From assembly GCA_050998755.1 (NCBI GenBank), contig JBPCPW010000113.1, forward strand, positions 1 to 10,464: DNA of 10,464 nucleotides, written 5' to 3'. Positions 1 to 6,034 of this stretch are shown here, piece after piece. This stretch comes from JAXDLW01 sp050998755. GTDB lineage: Bacteria; Chloroflexota; Dormibacteria; DASZGP01. Each line of letters opens with the position of its first letter. Within the stretch, counting starts at the first letter, position 1. Both the position numbers and the translations under genes were made by a program. The notes beneath the pieces are model-generated. The model was not told where the DNA came from, did no database searches, and saw nothing but the letters and a program-made list of their open reading frames with translations.

Positions 1-2
1 TC

Positions 3-98
3 GGCAATCGTCTGGTCGGGATCCTGCACGGCTGTCTTAGGTATCGGCAAAACTACTCCGAGGCGGTGGCCTGGGAGGAAATTTCCGTTGCCGCTTGA
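3..98 (+). CDS. IS110-family transposase, C-terminal end only (cut by window start)
   Basis: The frame is open from the first bases and stops at TGA 96-98. The last 31 residues include NRLVGILHGCLRYRQNYSEA and then a Trp-Glu-Glu stretch. From memory, this resembles the extreme C-terminus of IS110-type transposases (Transposase_20 end, typically N-R-L-(V/I)-G-I-L-H-x-C-L followed by a Tyr-x-E/D-x-x-A-W stretch). These enzymes are DEDD-type recombinases that mobilise IS110/IS1111 elements using a bridge RNA. The catalytic DEDD and serine parts would lie to the left, outside the window, so I cannot tell whether the gene is intact. The call rests on about 30 residues and is therefore moderate. 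Confidence 0.55.
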   Translation, partial: GNRLVGILHGCLRYRQNYSEAVAWEEISVAA

Positions 99-125
99 CA
101 TTTACAGCCGTGGGATGTCTAGCTC
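96..125 (+). mobile_element. Probable right end of the IS110-type element
   Basis: IS110 elements usually end a short distance after the transposase stop and lack long terminal inverted repeats. Here the stop is followed by ACATTTACAGCCGTGGGATG, and the coding character changes just after that. The exact boundary cannot be placed without the left end or an empty site, so about 125 is an estimate. Confidence 0.3.
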
Positions 126-290
126 GCCGTACAGCGCGCAGTCGGCGGGCCGCCCCCGTGGGTCGTCTACCGGGTGACGCCGTTTCAGGCGACGGCTCTG
201 TCGACGGTCGAAGGAGGCGCCGCCACCACCTGGACGTTCGAGGGGCCCGGTGGGCTAACGGTTACCTGCCGGGCCGCACCCCCTGAGACC
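126..290 (+). pseudogene. Gene fragment without start, possibly a PPOX/F420-type oxidoreductase C-terminus
   Basis: Just after the presumed IS end, one frame runs from a TAG at about 123-125 and reads LAVQRAVGGPPPWVVYRVTP, then a stretch ending in TTWTFEG. The pattern Trp-Val-Val-Tyr-Arg-Val-x-Pro followed about 20 residues later by T-x-W-x-F resembles the C-terminal strands of pyridoxamine-phosphate-oxidase-like (PPOX) proteins. No start codon with a ribosome binding site precedes it. The frame then continues without recognisable character to a stop near 509, overlapping the next gene. My reading is a 3' remnant of a gene split or displaced by the IS element. The family assignment is tentative. 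Apart from this and the IS tail, the 270 bases before the YCII gene hold nothing I recognise. Confidence 0.25.
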
Positions 291-355
291 AAGTCGCGTC
301 TCTCCGTGAGGTTGATGCGCGGAGGCCTTGGCCGTGGCGCTGTCGGAGATCCAAG

Positions 356-361
356 TATCGT
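356..361 (+). promoter_or_regulatory. TANNNT -10 box for a leaderless YCII gene
   Basis: TATCGT at 356-361 is followed by 8 bases and then ATG 370, so transcription would start at or next to the ATG. No Shine-Dalgarno precedes that ATG. No convincing -35 hexamer is visible. The same geometry occurs before three other genes in the window. Confidence 0.35.
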
Positions 362-369
362 CGATAGTC

Positions 370-960
370 ATGGACTTCCTCGTCTACAGTCGGAGTGCAC
401 CTGTTGCCGAGGACTCAGAGGACGATCCCGACCTCGACGAGCAACATTGGTCGTACATGGATGGATTCGCCGGCGGAATGGCTGCCCGAGGCCCGACGCT
501 CGGAACTGATCGGCAGACATGGACCGGGAGCCTTCACGTGGTCGATCTGTCCGGCCCGAAGGCCGCGCGCGAGTTCGTGACCAGCGATCCATACAACCAA
601 GCAGGACTGTTCGAGGAGCACTTCATCTGGCGCTTCGCCAACCTTCTTGGACGGACGATGTGGCAGTTCGCGGGAGCTGCGGACGAGCCTCGCTTTCTCG
701 TCCTCGCGCAGGCGTCCGAAGACCGATCGAAAGTCCCGGGACCGGTGCCAGCGGCCGAGCTAGCGCCGCAGCTGCGAGAGCGCCTGATTGTCTACGGAGC
801 GTTGCGAGACCTCGTTGACGAGGAAGTGGCCGGAGTGGCGTTGGCGGTGCAGGTTCCGACCCGAGAGGCGCTCGACCCGCTACTCGGAGACGGGCTGGCC
901 GGGTTCGCCGACTATGGCGATGTCGGGATTCACGACTGGGAGTTCGGCGGCCGCCGTTGA
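370..960 (+). CDS. YciI-like (YCII-related) two-domain protein
   Basis: This is a 196-residue soluble protein made of two YCII-related alpha/beta modules. The N-terminal module begins with MDFLVYSR, has the conserved His26 in EQHWSYMDGF, the GPTL turn near 41-44, and HVVDL with a helix and RTMWQF near 95-100. The second half (about 107-196) repeats the shape: FLVLAQ, then ERLIVYGALRD and the ending IHDWEFGGRR. YCII proteins are small ferredoxin-like-fold proteins; some act on small organic compounds, but the reaction of this subgroup is unknown. I chose ATG 370 because family members start at this Met and a TANNNT box sits 8 bases upstream. GTG 334 is a real alternative that adds 12 residues, with GGAGG at 321-325 eight bases before it. 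It appears monocistronic. Confidence 0.85.
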   Translation: MDFLVYSRSAPVAEDSEDDPDLDEQHWSYMDGFAGGMAARGPTLGTDRQTWTGSLHVVDLSGPKAAREFVTSDPYNQAGLFEEHFIWRFANLLGRTMWQFAGAADEPRFLVLAQASEDRSKVPGPVPAAELAPQLRERLIVYGALRDLVDEEVAGVALAVQVPTREALDPLLGDGLAGFADYGDVGIHDWEFGGRR

Positions 961-1021
961 GCTTGCGCGAGTGCCGGGTGATTGTGCCATCCCGGTCGTG
1001 AGCCTGGCGGTCGGGGCCGTC

Positions 1022-1046
1022 CCGCTTAGCTTGGCTTGGTAAGCGG
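1022..1046 (+). terminator. Hairpin downstream of the YCII gene, possible terminator
   Basis: CCGCTTA (1022-1028) pairs perfectly with TAAGCGG (1040-1046) around an 11-base loop made of a GCTTG/GCTTGG repeat. No T-run follows, so this is not a classical intrinsic terminator. It lies 62 bases after the YCII stop and about 105 bases before vapB. It could end the YCII transcript or be chance. Confidence 0.25.
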
Positions 1047-1131
1047 CTGGGACGTTCGCGATTCGAAGGTTGGCGCCACTAGATAGAAGCATCTCGGCAT
1101 CCGGCACGAGAGGACGAATATCGTTGGGTAG

Positions 1132-1149
1132 CACATGTAGTAACATGTG
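1132..1149. promoter_or_regulatory. Palindromic operator and -10 region of the toxin-antitoxin operon
   Basis: CACATG (1132-1137), six bases TAGTAA, then CATGTG (1144-1149) form a perfect inverted repeat that ends two bases before the antitoxin ATG at 1152. Phd/YefM-type antitoxins, usually together with their toxin, bind such palindromes to repress their own operon. The centre TAGTAA, ending 8 bases before the ATG, or the overlapping TAACAT at 1141-1146, could be the -10 box. Binding would then block the polymerase directly. No ribosome binding site is present, consistent with a leaderless message. Confidence 0.5.
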
Positions 1150-1151
1150 GC

Positions 1152-1415
1152 ATGGCAAGAATCAGCGTCGGTCTGAGGGAGCTTCGTCAGCACGCAAGCA
1201 GCTTGGTTCGCAGAGTGGAAGAAGGAGAGGAGGTCGTAGTAACCGTGAATGGACGGCCGGCGGCCCGACTGTCTGCGCCGGAGCCTGGGTATTGGCGACG
1301 GGCAGCGGATGTTGGTGAATTGTTCGCGGGCCACCCGACGGACACCGATACCTGGCTGGAGGACATGCGCCGTCTGGACGGGTCGGTGGCCGATCCGTTC
1401 AAGGCTCGGGAATGA
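1152..1415 (+). CDS. Antitoxin of the Phd/YefM type (VapB-like)
   Basis: This is an 87-residue protein. The first ~45 residues have the Phd/YefM DNA-binding fold: ISVGLRELRQHASSLVRRVE, then GEEVVVTVNGRPAARLSAPE. The second half (about 48-87) contains WLEDMRRLDG and an acidic end, matching the flexible toxin-binding tail that blocks a PIN-domain active site. Its stop overlaps the toxin start (ATGA, 1412-1415), so the two are translationally coupled with the antitoxin first. Regulation is probably autorepression through the palindrome at 1132-1149. In similar systems labile antitoxin is degraded by Lon or Clp proteases; that is family knowledge, not visible here. Confidence 0.88.
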   Translation: MARISVGLRELRQHASSLVRRVEEGEEVVVTVNGRPAARLSAPEPGYWRRAADVGELFAGHPTDTDTWLEDMRRLDGSVADPFKARE

Positions 1416-1795
1416 GGGCGGTTCTGGACACTTCTGTCGTGATTGGCCCTGAACCGCCGGCGGGGTGGGCGGACGAGGTTGCTGTCAGCGCCGTCACGTT
1501 TGCGGAACTCCACTTTGGCGTGCTGGTGGCCAGGAATGCTGCGGAGCGAGCGGAGCGATTGCGCCGGCTTGTGTTTCTGGAACGCGAGTTTCCTCCAGTA
1601 CCCGTGGATGCATCGGTCGCCGTTGCCTTCGGGCGACTGGCAGCCGCGACTGTCGAGTTGGGTCGGCAGCCTCGGCAGCGCTCGCTGGACTTGTTGATCG
1701 CGGCTACCGCGATGGCTCATGGGGCCTCGCTGATCACCAGGAACGCTCGAGACTTCGCAGGGCTCTCGGGGTTCGTGGCGGTGGTCGAGGTTTGA
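1412..1795 (+). CDS. VapC-type PIN-domain ribonuclease toxin
   Basis: This 127-residue protein has all four PIN acidic residues in place: Asp6 in LDTSVVI, Glu32 in TFAELHFG, Asp93 in RSLDLLIAATA and Asp114 in TRNARDF. These bind the Mg or Mn ions used for RNA cleavage. VapC toxins cut tRNAs or the sarcin-ricin loop of 23S rRNA; the target here cannot be predicted. Length is normal for the family and I see no damage, so the toxin looks active. It overlaps the antitoxin stop by four bases. One oddity is that the segment after the first Asp (IGPEPPAGWADEVAVS) is short, a common variant among actinobacterial VapC proteins. Confidence 0.92.
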   Translation: MRAVLDTSVVIGPEPPAGWADEVAVSAVTFAELHFGVLVARNAAERAERLRRLVFLEREFPPVPVDASVAVAFGRLAAATVELGRQPRQRSLDLLIAATAMAHGASLITRNARDFAGLSGFVAVVEV

Positions 1796-1807
1796 TGAGC
1801 TTGCCGG

Positions 1808-2114
1808 ATGGTGGGATGCTTCCTCGATGCATACGGTCGCTTGACCGCGCCTGAGCCTTTCATTAGACCTTCGTTGGTAGCGACAACGTCCGGCAGAACT
1901 GGCAGGCCATCCTGGGCGGGGTGCCCGACCTCCACGCGGAACTGGTCCGGAGCTCCACCGTAGGCGACGTGGTCTGGGCGGAATGGGCATGGTCGGGTAC
2001 CCGACGCGACGGCGTCGCCATGAGATGTGCGGTGTGACCATCCAGGGCGTCGACGGCGATGTCATCGCCTGGACCAATTTCTATATGGAAGTTGTGGAGC
2101 CCAGGCGATCCTGA
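1808..2114 (+). pseudogene. Broken SnoaL-like / NTF2-like gene
   Basis: From 1867 one frame reads TFVGSDNVRQNWQAILGGVP, then DLHAELVR and VVWAEWAWSGTRRDGVA. It then hits a stop at 2032-2034. Starting at 2022 the next frame continues as EMCGVTIQGVDGDVIAWTNF, then YMEVVEPRRS, to TGA 2112-2114. Together they match the second half of a SnoaL-like ester-cyclase/ketosteroid-isomerase-fold protein, where W-E-W-x-G-T-x-x-D-G-x-x-x-E-M-x-G-V is continuous. Adding one base near 2017-2021 (for example GCC-CAT-GAG) restores the frame. Upstream a TAG lies at 1864-1866, and another frame from ATG 1808 reads MVGCFLDAYGRLTAPEPF, which could be the eroded N-terminus. About 30 residues seem missing there. Decay or assembly error are both possible for the frameshift; the missing N-terminus favours decay. 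Confidence 0.6.
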
Positions 2115-2148
2115 GGTCCTGATTAGACGATCCCCCGGGATAGCTCGG

Positions 2149-3159
2149 TCAGGAGGCCGGCGGCGCCCCTTCCAGGTGTGAGGACAGCGACCTGGTCGCG
2201 CTGGAGATTGAATTCAGTGCCTGCACGCGGAAGTCGTAGACCTGCGCGAGGGTGGCCTCCACCCCGGCCCACGCTGCGCTCAGGATTGCGAGGTGAGAGG
2301 TGGAGCCGGCCTCCCCGCTCTCCGCCGCGTGATGGGCGTCATTGAGCCTGGTGCGAACCAGCCGCTGCGTCAACATTGCCTGCTGCACCACCTCTGACAT
2401 TCGAAGCGCCGCCGCCGTGGTGGTGGTCGCGCCCGCAATCGAGCGGATCAGCCCGGCATTGTTCTCCTCGACGACCCGCAGGGCGGCGAAGCCCTGCATC
2501 GCAATTGCCAGCTGCATCAGGATGTCGCGACGACGCTGCTGGACGGCGAAAAGAACGCCGATCGACGCCGAGAGACCAGGTAACAGAGAGAACCGCTCGT
2601 GGATGCGGGTCGCCATGTAGGCGTGACGCCTCAGGGCCTCGATCTGAGTCGCCAGCGCTGTCAGCTCCTGGGCGATCGCGGCGTTATCCGACCTCAAACC
2701 CTGCTCAGCCTCGCCAAGGCCGTCGAGGACGGCCTGGACATTCTCATGGGCGCGCTCGCTGCGCACGATAAAGGGATCGAGCTGCGCGCGCGGCGGCAGC
2801 ATGCCGAGCAGCCGTCGCTGCGGCTCCCGCGCCATGGCCGCAGCCTCCGTCTGGAGGGCGCCGGCCATGCGCCTGAGTTCGTCAAGACGCATCCCGACGG
2901 AACCGCCATCCCCGGAGAAGGCGAGCATGGCTGCTGCGGGGCGCTCGAGAAGGCGTCCGCTCAGCGCCGCGACGGCCCGCATGTCGCGGGTTCCGAGTGA
3001 ATCGACCGCCTCCACCAGAAGGGCCTCCGTTCCTGGCCGGCCGTCGATCTCCTGCGCCCGGGCAACAAACTCCTCCACCTCCCGATCGACGTCCGCTACC
3101 ACGGCAGGCGCGAGCCCGAGGTCCTGGCCCGGTGGTTCGATCGCCGGGCCAGGTGTCAA
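2149..3159 (-). CDS. TelA-family (toxic anion resistance) protein
   Basis: This 336-residue, largely helical protein has no membrane segment. The family core is visible: GMLPPRAQLDPF near 119-130, then a coiled-coil stretch (about 135-190), then QGFAALRVVEENNAGLIRSI and ATTTTAAALR (about 222-253), the most conserved TelA block. TelA/KlaA was named for tellurite resistance on plasmids; chromosomal members are linked to envelope stress and their biochemistry is unknown. The start chosen is TTG 3159, fifteen bases after the flotillin stop and in the same frame. AGGTGA lies almost directly against it, which is too close for a good ribosome binding site, so translation probably depends on coupling to flotillin. 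No other plausible start is near, so the N-terminus is uncertain. It is the last gene of a three-gene operon. Confidence 0.85.
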   Translation of the reverse strand: MTPGPAIEPPGQDLGLAPAVVADVDREVEEFVARAQEIDGRPGTEALLVEAVDSLGTRDMRAVAALSGRLLERPAAAMLAFSGDGGSVGMRLDELRRMAGALQTEAAAMAREPQRRLLGMLPPRAQLDPFIVRSERAHENVQAVLDGLGEAEQGLRSDNAAIAQELTALATQIEALRRHAYMATRIHERFSLLPGLSASIGVLFAVQQRRRDILMQLAIAMQGFAALRVVEENNAGLIRSIAGATTTTAAALRMSEVVQQAMLTQRLVRTRLNDAHHAAESGEAGSTSHLAILSAAWAGVEATLAQVYDFRVQALNSISSATRSLSSHLEGAPPAS

Positions 3160-3167
3160 ATCACCTG
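3150..3167. promoter_or_regulatory. Hairpin around the TelA start codon
   Basis: CAGGTG (3150-3155) and CACCTG (3162-3167) are perfect inverted repeats with a six-base loop. On the minus strand the loop holds the TTG start and one arm holds the AGGTG that could act as ribosome binding site. Folding of the mRNA would hide both until ribosomes finishing flotillin open the structure. This is inference from sequence symmetry only. Confidence 0.35.
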
Positions 3168-3174
3168 CGCGCCA

Positions 3175-4695
3175 TCAGGCGCGGGGGTTGTCAGCGGCAT
3201 CGTCCGACGATGGACGGGACGTGGAGCCTGCAACGGCGCCGCGGGGCTTGCGCGAACCGCTGCGACCGTTGCTGCCATTTGAGCCGTTTGAGCCGTTTGA
3301 GCCGTTTTGACCGCCTGACCCGCCGGTGACCGCGGGCATCAAGGAATCGCGCGCCATCCCGGTCAGCGCGCCCGCCTGCTGGATGATCTCAGCAATCGCG
3401 CTGGTCACGCCCTGAGCGCCGTTCAACACGGTGAACTGCCCGATGTGCTCGAAGGGCGCAGCCGCGGCGGCGACGATCTCAGGCAGCTTCTCCGCGATCT
3501 GCTGGGCGATGACTGCCTCCTGGTTCTGGCTGAGGGCCGCGGCGCGGCGCTCGATCCCGTTGGCCTCCGCTTCCATTCGCGCGCGGATCGCATCCGCCTC
3601 CGCCAGTCCCTTGGCCTTGATCGCGTCCGCGTCGGCCTGCCCGATGAGGCGGGTGGCGTCGGCCTGCGCCGTCGCCTGCACCTTGATCTGTTCGGCAGCG
3701 GCCTGGGCCCGCAACTTGACCTCCTGCGCCTCGGCCTCGGCCTGGCTGATGTGGGCATCACGCGCGGCCGTGGCGAGGGTGGTCTGCTTATAAGCCTCGG
3801 CGTCGGCGGGCTTGCGCACGTCGACCTGGAGCTGCTGCTCCTTCTGCTTGGCCTGCAGCTCGGCAACCATCGTCTCCTGCTGCACGACCAGCTGGGTGGC
3901 GGTGGCCTGGGCCAGGGGGCCCTGCTGGGCCGCCTCCTGGGTGGCCTTGTCGACCTCGGCCTGGTAGCCCGCCTTCTTGATGTTGGTGTCGCGCATTGAC
4001 TGCGCGATCTGGGCCTGGGCGGCCTGCTCCTGGCCCACGGCCTCGCGTTCGGCATTGGCGCGCGCAATTCGCGCGTTCTGCTCGACCTGCGCCTGGTGCG
4101 GCGCCGCCAGGTTCTCGATGTACCCGGAGGGGTTGGTGATCTCCTGGATCTGGAAGCTGTCGATGACCAGCCCGAAGGACTCCATCTCCTGGGAACAACG
4201 ATCGCGAACCTGCTGGGCGAACTGGTCCTGGTCGCTGATCATGTCCTCGACGGTCATCGCACCGGTGATGGCGCGGAGGTGCCCGACAAAGACGTTCTGC
4301 ACCTTGGTCTCGAGCTCGGCCGCCGGCCGATCGAGGAACCGGCGTGCGGCATTGGCAATGGAGCGGTAGTCGTCGCCGACCTTGTAGACCACGACGCCGC
4401 GGAGGTCGAGACGAATTTTCTGCTGGCTGACGCACGGGACGGTGATCTCGCTCTCGTGGGCCTCCAGCGACAACCGCCTCACCTTGGTGACCCCCGGGGT
4501 GATCAGCGCGCCCCGACCGGTGACGATCTTGAACCCCATGCTCTCGCCGACGCCGTCAGGCCTCTGCCCGGTGCGGAACCCGGAGATGATCAGCGCCTCA
4601 TCGGGCTCTGCCACCCGCCATGCGCTTCGGAAGAGCATCGCGATGAGGATGAGAAACAAGACGACGACGCCAACAACGATTCCCAGAATCTCCAT
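3175..4695 (-). CDS. Flotillin-like SPFH-domain membrane protein
   Basis: This is a 506-residue protein. Residues 1-22 are a hydrophobic membrane segment (EILGIVVGVVVLFLILIAM). About 25-200 form the SPFH/Band 7 domain (PDEALIISGFRTG, ITVPCVSQQKIRLDLRGVVV, FGLVIDSFQIQEI). About 205-400 form a long coiled coil rich in Glu-Ala repeats, the flotillin domain, and residues near 400-455 are the oligomerisation end. Bacterial flotillins organise ordered membrane domains and help assemble envelope protein complexes. The last ~50 residues are low-complexity, with four N-G-S repeats and then a Ser/Arg/Asp tail. The ATG at 4695 overlaps the NfeD-like stop (TAATG), so the two are coupled. The gene fits the FloT type, normally paired with an NfeD-family partner. 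Confidence 0.93.
   Translation of the reverse strand: MEILGIVVGVVVLFLILIAMLFRSAWRVAEPDEALIISGFRTGQRPDGVGESMGFKIVTGRGALITPGVTKVRRLSLEAHESEITVPCVSQQKIRLDLRGVVVYKVGDDYRSIANAARRFLDRPAAELETKVQNVFVGHLRAITGAMTVEDMISDQDQFAQQVRDRCSQEMESFGLVIDSFQIQEITNPSGYIENLAAPHQAQVEQNARIARANAEREAVGQEQAAQAQIAQSMRDTNIKKAGYQAEVDKATQEAAQQGPLAQATATQLVVQQETMVAELQAKQKEQQLQVDVRKPADAEAYKQTTLATAARDAHISQAEAEAQEVKLRAQAAAEQIKVQATAQADATRLIGQADADAIKAKGLAEADAIRARMEAEANGIERRAAALSQNQEAVIAQQIAEKLPEIVAAAAAPFEHIGQFTVLNGAQGVTSAIAEIIQQAGALTGMARDSLMPAVTGGSGGQNGSNGSNGSNGSNGRSGSRKPRGAVAGSTSRPSSDDAADNPRA
3274..3309 (-). repeat. Four 9-base tandem repeats coding for Asn-Gly-Ser
   Basis: On the plus strand the unit is GCCGTTTGA, as GCCATTTGA (3274), GCCGTTTGA (3283), GCCGTTTGA (3292) and GCCGTTTTG (3301). 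On the coding strand it gives repeated Asn-Gly-Ser in the flotillin tail. Each unit is three codons, so slippage would lengthen or shorten the tail without a frameshift. Confidence 0.85.
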
Positions 4696-4922
4696 TACCT
4701 TGGTAACCCCATTCTTTCTGTCGGCTTCACTTCCACGGTCCGTCCACCCAGGCTGCCGACGACAACCACCTGGGTGTGTTTACGAATCGTGGCCGCGTCA
4801 TCTGCGGCGCGGGCGAGGAATCGTTCTGTCCCCGCCCTGACCTCGATGACGACCTCACCAAGGTGCCCCGGCGTGATGTCGGCGGTAACCCTGGCCAACT
4901 TGCCGACTACATCCAGCGACAC
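4695..4922 (-). CDS. NfeD-like OB-fold protein, flotillin partner
   Basis: This 75-residue protein has a pattern of short strands typical of the C-terminal OB domain of NfeD proteins: GKLARVTADI, GHLGEVVIEV, ERFLARA, KHTQVVVVGSLGGRTVEVKP. NfeD proteins are the constant partners of flotillins; their OB domain is thought to contact the SPFH protein. Here there is only the OB part, with no membrane helices and no ClpP-like protease domain, which is shorter than most. Start GTG 4922 is chosen because an in-frame stop lies about 24 bases upstream and AGGGAG sits about 11 bases before it. The TAATG overlap with flotillin indicates one operon. Assignment rests on the strand pattern and context. Confidence 0.75.
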   Translation of the reverse strand: MSLDVVGKLARVTADITPGHLGEVVIEVRAGTERFLARAADDAATIRKHTQVVVVGSLGGRTVEVKPTERMGLPR

Positions 4923-4985
4923 GCTCTTCAGTTCTCCCTGTGTTCAATCATCAGCCTCGCGCCATGGTATGCGCAATGCTGGTCC

Positions 4986-5012
4986 GTTCTAAACCCCCGG
5001 TTCCGCTGTCAA
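4986..5012 (-). promoter_or_regulatory. Candidate promoter of the NfeD-flotillin-TelA operon
   Basis: On the minus strand a perfect TTGACA (5012-5007) is followed after 15 bases by TAGAAC (4991-4986), four of six matches to the -10 consensus. The predicted start near 4979 gives a leader of roughly 55 bases. The 15-base spacer is shorter than ideal. It lies between the divergent NfeD-like and EamA genes. Confidence 0.4.
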
Positions 5013-5041
5013 TCGACCGTCGCTTGGCCCAGGCTTGGTGG

Positions 5042-5914
5042 GTGACCACCAACAGGAGTGCCGCCGCCCGGCACCTGGCCGTGCCACCGCACGCCTACTT
5101 CGTCGGGAGCGCGATCTTCCACTACCTCGGCCCGTCGTTCGCTGTCCTGCTCTTTGCGCGCGTGGACGTTCTTGGTGTCGCCTGGTTGCGCATCGCCTCC
5201 GCGGCGCTGGTCTTCGCGATGTGGCGCCGCCCCTGGCGCAAATTCCTAGCCCTCGATCGCGGCGGCCAGGTGCTGATCGTGGCATTGGGTGCGGTGTTCG
5301 CGGTGATGAATGCGTGTTTTTACCTCTCGATCTCCCGACTGCCCTTGGCCACGGTGGCAGCCATCGAGTTCATAGGGCCAATCGTCCTGGCGGCGATCGG
5401 GGCGCGCGTGGGCCGCAACTTCGTCGCGGTGGCAATCGCCGCGGTCGGGGTTTACCTGCTGACGCACGTTCGTTTTTTCGGCCAGCCCGTAGGAGTGGCG
5501 TTCGCATTTGCGAATGCCGCACTGTTTGCGCTGTACATCGTCCTGGCGCACCGCGTCGCGCGGCGTCCGCAGATGGGCGGGATTGACGGGCTCGCGGCCG
5601 CGATGATGTTCGCATTCGTCTTCGTCTCGCCGATAGGGCTCGCTGGAGCAGCGCATGCCCTCGGTGACCCGGTCGCCCTCGCCGCCGGCGTTGGCGTCGG
5701 CGTATCGTCCTCGGTCATCCCCTACGTCTTCGACCAGTTGGCCATGGCGCGGCTGCCGCGGGCGACGTATGCACTTTTCATCGCGCTGCTCCCCGCAACC
5801 GCGACCGTCATCGGGGTCATCGTGCTCCGGCAGCTGCCGACGGTTGTCGACATCATAGGCATCGGGCTGGTGATGATCGCCGTTGCCGTGCACCGCGAGA
5901 CGGAAGCCGTCTAG
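5042..5914 (+). CDS. EamA-family transporter, RhtA-like exporter
   Basis: From GTG 5042 this is a 290-residue integral membrane protein with about ten hydrophobic helices in two EamA repeats, the size of DMT-superfamily exporters. The first repeat starts near residue 18 (AYFVGSAIFHYLGPSFAVLL), and the charged AWLRIASAALVF region near 47-58 is typical. The first repeat contains FYLSISRLPLATVAAIEFIG (about 93-112), and its counterpart in the second repeat is PYVFDQLAMARLPRATYALF (about 227-246). RhtA relatives export threonine and homoserine; the substrate here is not known. The frame is open back to GTG 4940, but the added residues do not resemble the family and overlap the opposing promoter. 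No good ribosome binding site marks the start, so it may lie a few codons either side. Confidence 0.87.
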   Translation: MTTNRSAAARHLAVPPHAYFVGSAIFHYLGPSFAVLLFARVDVLGVAWLRIASAALVFAMWRRPWRKFLALDRGGQVLIVALGAVFAVMNACFYLSISRLPLATVAAIEFIGPIVLAAIGARVGRNFVAVAIAAVGVYLLTHVRFFGQPVGVAFAFANAALFALYIVLAHRVARRPQMGGIDGLAAAMMFAFVFVSPIGLAGAAHALGDPVALAAGVGVGVSSSVIPYVFDQLAMARLPRATYALFIALLPATATVIGVIVLRQLPTVVDIIGIGLVMIAVAVHRETEAV

Positions 5915-6021
5915 GCGGCACGGCACTGGGATCCGTCCCGCGCGCGGACCTTCAGATGGAGGGCGCTGGGACCATGCCTGTAGGATCGCACCCTGATCGT
6001 CCGTGGGGTTGGGCACGCGCG

Positions 6022-6027
6022 GGGAGG
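6022..6027 (+). promoter_or_regulatory. Ribosome binding site that decides the LVIVD gene start
   Basis: GGGAGG at 6022-6027 is followed by 7 bases and GTG 6035, ideal spacing. The TTG at 6029 is too close and the ATG at 6041 is rather far. A TAGGAT at 5981-5986 could be the -10 box for this transcript, but no -35 is evident. Confidence 0.6.
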
Positions 6028-6034
6028 TTTGGTT

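Noticed and set aside
1059..1085. GATTCGAAGG near GGCGCCA, like a tRNA T-loop and 3' end
   Set aside because: The stems needed for a T arm and acceptor do not pair on either strand, and no anticodon arm can be found upstream.
1187..2077. Long minus-strand open frame (296 codons) across the toxin-antitoxin genes
   Set aside because: It is antisense to two well supported genes and a pseudogene, and its translation is Arg/Pro/Ser-rich with no domain.
2131..2140. TCCCCCGGGA between the pseudogene and TelA as a bidirectional terminator
   Set aside because: The arms would leave a two-base loop and there is no T-run on either side.
3423..4067. Alternative minus-strand frame inside flotillin
   Set aside because: An Arg/Pro/Ser-rich shift of the coiled-coil codons, a usual product of GC-rich repetitive sequence.
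4096..4992. Plus-strand open frame (298 codons) opposite flotillin
   Set aside because: Antisense to the SPFH domain and NfeD-like gene; its sequence mirrors their codons and has no recognisable family.
5930..5955. GTCC-CGCGCGC-GGAC region after EamA as a terminator
   Set aside because: Only a four-base stem pairs cleanly and no T-run follows.
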